Shown here piece after piece: positions 59,865 through 64,000 of a DNA stretch of 64,000 nt. Positions within the stretch are counted from its first letter, which is position 1. Each line of letters starts with the position of its first letter. The notes below the pieces were generated by a model. That model saw only the letters and a program-made list of their open reading frames with translations, was not told the origin of the DNA and searched no databases. A program made the translations under genes and the position numbers. Origin of the DNA: Bactrocera neohumeralis. Taxonomy: Eukaryota > Arthropoda > Insecta > Diptera > Tephritidae. Location of the stretch: positions 32,960,839-33,024,838 of the forward strand of contig NC_065919.1 in NCBI RefSeq assembly GCF_024586455.1, in the 5' to 3' direction.

Positions 59865-60172
59865 AAAATAATCAAACTTCAACCGTTAATATCTTTTAAA
59901 CGGTTGGGTTTACGAAAAAATCATAATGGACCTTTTTTGTAGAGCATTCAATTTCCTACAAAATCGAAGGAACAACGTATTTTTTCAAGTAGTAGCGAGA
60001 TATAAATTTTTCTATCTGATAATAAGAAAAAATAGAAAACTGTATGTAGGAGGACCTTCCCGTTACAATTAAAAACTCATGTTTGGAAAGGTTTTCTTGG
60101 AGGTGTCTAGGAACCTATTTTTCCGAGTACCAAACGAAAAAAAAATTGTTTTTTTTTGAATCACTCTAATGC
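59865..60172 (-). repeat. Dispersed repeat C, minus-strand copy
   Basis: Contains AATATCTTTTAAACGGTTGG, GACCTTTTTTGTAGAGCATT and CAATTTCCTACAAAATCGAA, and ends at a TTTTTTTTTGAATCACTCTAAT edge, the reverse of the edge at 13317. Non-coding. Confidence 0.5.
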
Positions 60173-60356
60173 ACATATATGTATATGTATGTGCATAGTG
60201 TTTGTAAGAAAAACATGCTTTCTCAATTTTATTAAGATAACTCACATATTGGCCCATATACGCGGTATAAAATCAACCGGAAATCGAAAATATTTTTATT
60301 TGGCACATTGGGGCTAAGGGAAGAGTTGACCCGATTTAACAAGTTTGTAGCACACA

Positions 60357-60706
60357 GACATACTATTATCAGGAAAGGATTCTCTCTGAATTACTAAGTT
60401 CGGGTGTATCCGAACATTTTATATTCTTGCAACTTGCAAAGATCTGGTAAAAACTTGTATTAAAAAATGTTGCAAAGAATTAAACTTCAATTATTCGATG
60501 AAATCGTTAATAAATTATAATAAAATTTGGCATTTTCTTGTCTTATATTGAAGGTACAATTAAATGCCACATACTAATAAAATGCTCCCACAGTTTCATC
60601 AAATAGAATACCTCATATGAAATAAAGTCAGCTGGTCAGTATTGACATGACGTCCCAGTTTTGACTAACAGACAGCCTATTATCAGGAAAGGATTCTCTC
60701 TGAATT
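60357..60706 (+). repeat. Repeat-B fragment between a duplicated 35-bp segment
   Basis: CTATTATCAGGAAAGGATTC followed by TCTCTGAATT occurs at about 60362-60391 and 60677-60706. Right after the first copy comes the repeat-B signature CTAAGTTCGGGTGTATCCGA and AACATTTTATATTCTTGCA. Either a tandem duplication of about 316 bp or a long target-site-like duplication. Confidence 0.65.
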
Positions 60707-60719
60707 TCATTGAGCGATA

Positions 60720-61640
60720 TTTTCGGTACTGGGGTCCGCATATTCGGTACCTAGGGGATTGAACAGTTTTGGTCCGATTTGGATAATTTGTGGCCATAAG
60801 ATTGTGGCCTCTGCTTCCTCTGGCCGAATACTTTCAGAGCTGGAATGTTCCTGACTAGGACGACATGACCTAGTCAGCGCAGCCGCTGTCTTTAAATTCA
60901 CTGAACAAAGTCAATGTCGTCGTATATCTTATAAGTTCCATCGAATGCGATATTCGCTGTGCCCAACACGCAAAGGACTGTAAATCTTCCACAGAACCTT
61001 TCTCTCGAAAACTCGTAACGTCGACTCATCAGATGTTGCCATCGTCCATGTCTCTGCACCATATAGCAGGACGGGAAGAATGAGTGACTTATAGAGTTTT
61101 GTTTTAGTTCGCCGAGAGACGACTTAACTTCTCAATTGCCGTCTTAGTCCGAACTAGCACCTGTTGGCAAGAGATATTCTGCGTTGGATTTCGGTACCGA
61201 CGTTGTTGTTGATGTTGATGCTGGTTTCAAAATTGACGAAATTATCTACCACTTCGAAGTTATGACTGTCAACAGTGACGTGGGTGCCCAGTCGCGAGTG
61301 AGAGGACTGTTTGTTTGTTCATAGGGGTAATTGCTATTCGGACTTCTTAATGGTCGGGAATGGAACGTTTGCTCCATCTTCATGGATTGGGGACTCGGGT
61401 TCGCCATCTCATAACATCAGCCTTCACTGCTATTCAGCATTATGGAGAAGTATGTGTGTCTCTCATAATTTTAGTATGCTCTGGGCATCGGTTACTAAAT
61501 CACCTCTGGGGGTTCTACAAGACTATGCTCCGGTCTTGAAACCTTCTGTTAGCCGCTGCATCTTTTTGTAGAATTTTTGAGCATTATCCATGTCGGGCAG
61601 CTTGTCAAGCTCTTCATACTGACGCATTTCGGCCGCTCTC
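60720..61640 (-). pseudogene. LINE remnant, ORF2 pieces
   Basis: The minus strand starts with ELDKLPDMDNAQKFYKKMQR, then LTEGFKTGA (61640-61530), the linker before RT. After a deletion comes VDNFVNFETSININNNVGTE, IQRRISLANRCYF, LYKSLILPVLLYGAETWTMA and VFEKKVLWKIYSPLRV (about 61250-60950). A relative of 27778-28450 but independently damaged. RT motifs themselves are lost. Confidence 0.75.
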
Positions 61641-61649
61641 TTTTTTATT

Positions 61650-62160
61650 TGCAAATGGGCAGGGATGGGCACCATCACAATCAAACAAGCATCACAAAAT
61701 GAGATTGTGTTAGTGCGCTTACTGTGGGACCAAGCGTACCAGCAACCAAAAATAATCAGTCTGCTTGCAGATGTCGAACGAGCAGGTCTATGTCGCACGA
61801 AGCCGCAATGCTACGAATACGTATATATATACATATGCACATTTTTAAGAATATGTGCATAAACCATTGAATATAAAATATAATTATTTTTCATTTCAAG
61901 CAAGAATAAAATTTAAGTTATTAGATAATTATAAATTAGTAATCTAATTCATTTAAAAACTTAAAAATAAATTAAATTTGTATATGAAAAGAATATATAA
62001 ATCTATATTTGAATTCATCGAATATTTTAAATATATAACGAAACTTCAATAAAGTTAAAGCTATTAGAAAATGAAAGCTATTATAATATGAAATATTATG
62101 AATACACATTTCAAGAGGTCAGTTAATTTCAAACAATTATCCGAGTGTCAAAAAAAAAAA
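61650..62160. other. Non-coding gap
   Basis: Nothing recognised; AT-rich after 61860. Confidence 0.5.
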
Positions 62161-62164
62161 GAGT

Positions 62165-62401
62165 TCATTCTGTAATAAATTTAAGAAGGTCGTCATAATT
62201 TATATCAAAATTTGCTACCTTTATTCTAAGCAGGTCTTCTAAATGTTTATCTGAAAGCCTTGTTCTATAGGAATTCTTTATGTATACCATAGCAGAAAAC
62301 GCAGATTCGCAAATATATGTGGTTCCAAACATTGAGTACAACTTATAAATTTCGTTTTTTAAAATAGGATATTTATTTTCATCAATATTTTTCCAAACTC
62401 G
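62165..62401 (-). pseudogene. hAT transposase C-terminal fragment
   Basis: On the minus strand, 78 codons without a stop until the TGA at 62165-62167: VWKNIDENKYPILKNEIYKL, then YSMFGTTYICESAFSAMVYI, KNSYRTRLSDKHLEDLLRIK and VANFDINYDDLLKFITE. The SMFG(S)TYxCExAFSxM...R.RLxDxHLEDLLR pattern is the hAT-family dimerisation region of ZBED/SCAND-type transposases. No ATG and no upstream part is visible, so it is a truncated remnant. Confidence 0.85.
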
Positions 62402-62704
62402 TGCGCATCAACCTGTTCAGTTCAACTTCTGATTGCAGACTGATTTTAACATCGCTTTGTTCCATCGTAAGTGCTCGTTTTACGCTCTTCGCTTGTGCGT
62501 GTTAGTGACAATCGGTCTGTGTACGTATACGATAGCTTACGCTCTTTTAGCACCTGCTAAGACTTTGCCCATGCCTGCAAATGGGTATCGCTTCCCTCTT
62601 TAGCTTTCGGTATCTATCCCATCCCAAACGTGTTGTGGTCATAATATTACATCGGTTGTTGTCCGATTTCACCAATTTTTGCACTGTTACATATATTATA
62701 TACA

Positions 62705-63222
62705 ATCCTGCGGGTCCTCACCCGGAGTTTGACTTCTCTGAGACCCTCAAGGGCTACAGGGTCATCAAGTGCGCGGACCAGGCCTCGCTAGATTTCCTGA
62801 CGGGTAGTGTTGCTAAAATTAGCAACGCCTTCGTAGGCCTCCAATTGAGGCTTATACCCGCCAGGGACATTCCAAAGAGACCTCGTGCTCGCATTTGGTT
62901 ACCCCCTCTAGAGGAGCCAGGCGAAAAACTCCTGAGGTGCATTAAGCTGCAGAACAAATCTATACCAGGTATAGATGAGTGGCAGCTAATCAAGGAGGAA
63001 AAACCTAATAAAGCAAGCAAGCCAATACTAGTGGCCATTTGTGATGAGTCCATTGAGGCTCTGAAGAAGACTGACTACAAAATCAGCTTCGGAATCCGCA
63101 AGGCCAGACTAAAAATCTTCCAAGGCGACAAAGCGGCTGGCGAAGACGACACGGAAGAGGTCGACGACGACAGCCAGTTGCTAAGGAATGTGGGCATCGA
63201 AGAAACCCGAGATGCCCAATAA
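62705..63222 (+). CDS. LOA-like LINE ORF1, DUF4780 domain (5'-truncated)
   Basis: From about 62712 the frame reads EFDFSETLKGYRVIKCADQA, then GLQLRLIPARDIPKRPRARI, WLPPLEEPGEKLLRCIKLQN, WQLIKEEKPN and YKISFGIRKARLKIF, followed by an acidic tail and the stop at 63220-63222. This is the DUF4780 domain of ORF1 proteins in LOA/Jockey-superfamily LINEs. The open frame extends upstream to an ATG at 62581, but that part matches dispersed repeat B text, so the true N-terminus is missing. Codon use is GC-richer than the surroundings. Confidence 0.8.
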
Positions 63223-64000
63223 CATAAGATGCGTACAGATAAACCTGCAGCACTCGAAGAGTGCTACAGCGATTCTGACAACCCTCGTGAACGAGAGGGG
63301 CATCGACATCAGCCTAGTACAGGAGCCCTGGGTCAATGATGATACCATTAAAGGGCTAAACAGCAGCAACTATAACCTGTTTTACACACGGAACAGAGGT
63401 AAACCTAGGGCATGCATTCTTATCAATAAAAGTATAAATGCATTTCTTTGTCCTAATTACAGCACAGCAGATATCACAGTGGTAAAGGTGGAACAGAAGG
63501 AAAAGCCCTTCTTCTTGGTCTCGGCCTACTTGGCCCATGACGAAGACTTACCACCGGCCCCGCTCGCCAGACTAGTAGAGGAGAACAGGAAGGATGATGT
63601 CCTAATAGGGTGTGATGCAAATGCAAGGCACACCGTATGGGGTAGCTCCAATATAAACACCAGAGGTGAGTCACTCTTGCAGTATATTTTGAATAGTAAT
63701 CAAAGTATTTGCAACAAGGGCGATAAGCAAACATTTATTTTCACAAGCTCGGATAGGTTTCCGGGGTGGGAGGAAGTGCTTGACCTCACGCTATCAACAG
63801 ACACAGACAGTCTCGTTGTGGATAACTGGAGGGTATCCGATGAGCCTTCCATGTCGGATCACTCTTGGATACTCTTCAGCATCCGCGAGAAGTACAGCAC
63901 GCCTCTCACATACCGGAACCCTAGAAGAACGGCATGGGGAAAATTTACCAGTATAGCAACAAAATGCCTTGAAAAGGGAGGCAACAAGAGTATTAGAAAT
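63212..64000 (+). CDS. LOA-like LINE ORF2, endonuclease domain (runs off the window)
   Basis: The ATG at 63212 overlaps the ORF1 stop by 11 nt (ATGCCCAATAA), and the frame stays open for 263 codons to the last base. Apurinic-type endonuclease motifs in order: CVQINLQHSKSATAIL (Asn), ISLVQEPWV (Glu), LIGCDANARHTVWGS (Asp and Asn), VLDLTLS, and MSDHSWILF (Asp/His). The QxNLQHSK start and GCDANAxHxxWGS are typical of R1/LOA-group LINEs. RT would follow beyond the window. No stop or frameshift, so this copy may be young. Confidence 0.85.
   Translation, partial: MPNNIRCVQINLQHSKSATAILTTLVNERGIDISLVQEPWVNDDTIKGLNSSNYNLFYTRNRGKPRACILINKSINAFLCPNYSTADITVVKVEQKEKPFFLVSAYLAHDEDLPPAPLARLVEENRKDDVLIGCDANARHTVWGSSNINTRGESLLQYILNSNQSICNKGDKQTFIFTSSDRFPGWEEVLDLTLSTDTDSLVVDNWRVSDEPSMSDHSWILFSIREKYSTPLTYRNPRRTAWGKFTSIATKCLEKGGNKSIRN

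Overview
The window looks like AT-rich intergenic or intronic DNA of a higher fly, most likely a tephritid fruit fly. That assignment is inferred from the TATG/ACATACAT microsatellite-like runs, the dispersed repeat families and the types of transposon present; no species-diagnostic host gene is visible. I recognise no complete host gene. There is one candidate host coding exon (15137-15324, minus strand). I saw no tRNA, rRNA or CRISPR array. Nearly everything recognisable is transposon-derived.

Layout. 1-8.3 kb: a fragment of dispersed repeat B, then a rotted Ty3/Gypsy pol (about 600-3650, plus) with an internal tandem duplication, a hairpin, and two internally deleted mariner copies. 8.3-26.8 kb: mostly non-coding, with copies of dispersed repeats A, B and C, a 26-bp inverted duplication, the candidate exon, and a small transposon remnant with a spliced DUF4806-like tail (21.1-22.4 kb). 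26.8-31.1 kb: a pogo/Tigger-like MITE, a LINE 3' remnant, another mariner remnant and a Helitron 5' end. 31.1-35.8 kb: a minus-strand Gypsy element with gag, protease, RT/RNase H, a tRNA-Lys-type primer binding site and a 5' LTR. 38.5-40.9 kb: the longest repeat-B copy and a deleted mariner.

The main structure is 41.4-59.0 kb, a three-level nest, all on the minus strand. A roo-like BEL/Pao element (gag-pol-env, flanked by related LTRs) carries a jockey-like LINE inside env. That LINE carries a 6.57-kb Helitron inside its ORF1. The Helitron ends can be placed almost to the base (45617 and 52189), and removing it puts the two halves of LINE ORF1 back in one reading frame. The Helitron RepHel gene contains two short canonical GT-AG introns. 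All three layers are decayed. The BEL RT has lost its YxDD segment, the jockey has lost its 3' end together with part of env, and the Helitron helicase has a substituted Walker B glutamate.

59-64 kb: LINE remnants, repeats C and B, a hAT transposase C-terminus, and finally a LOA-like LINE on the plus strand. Its ORF1 (DUF4780-like) overlaps ORF2 by 11 nt, and ORF2 stays open to the window edge with its endonuclease residues intact. This is the only coding stretch here that looks possibly functional.
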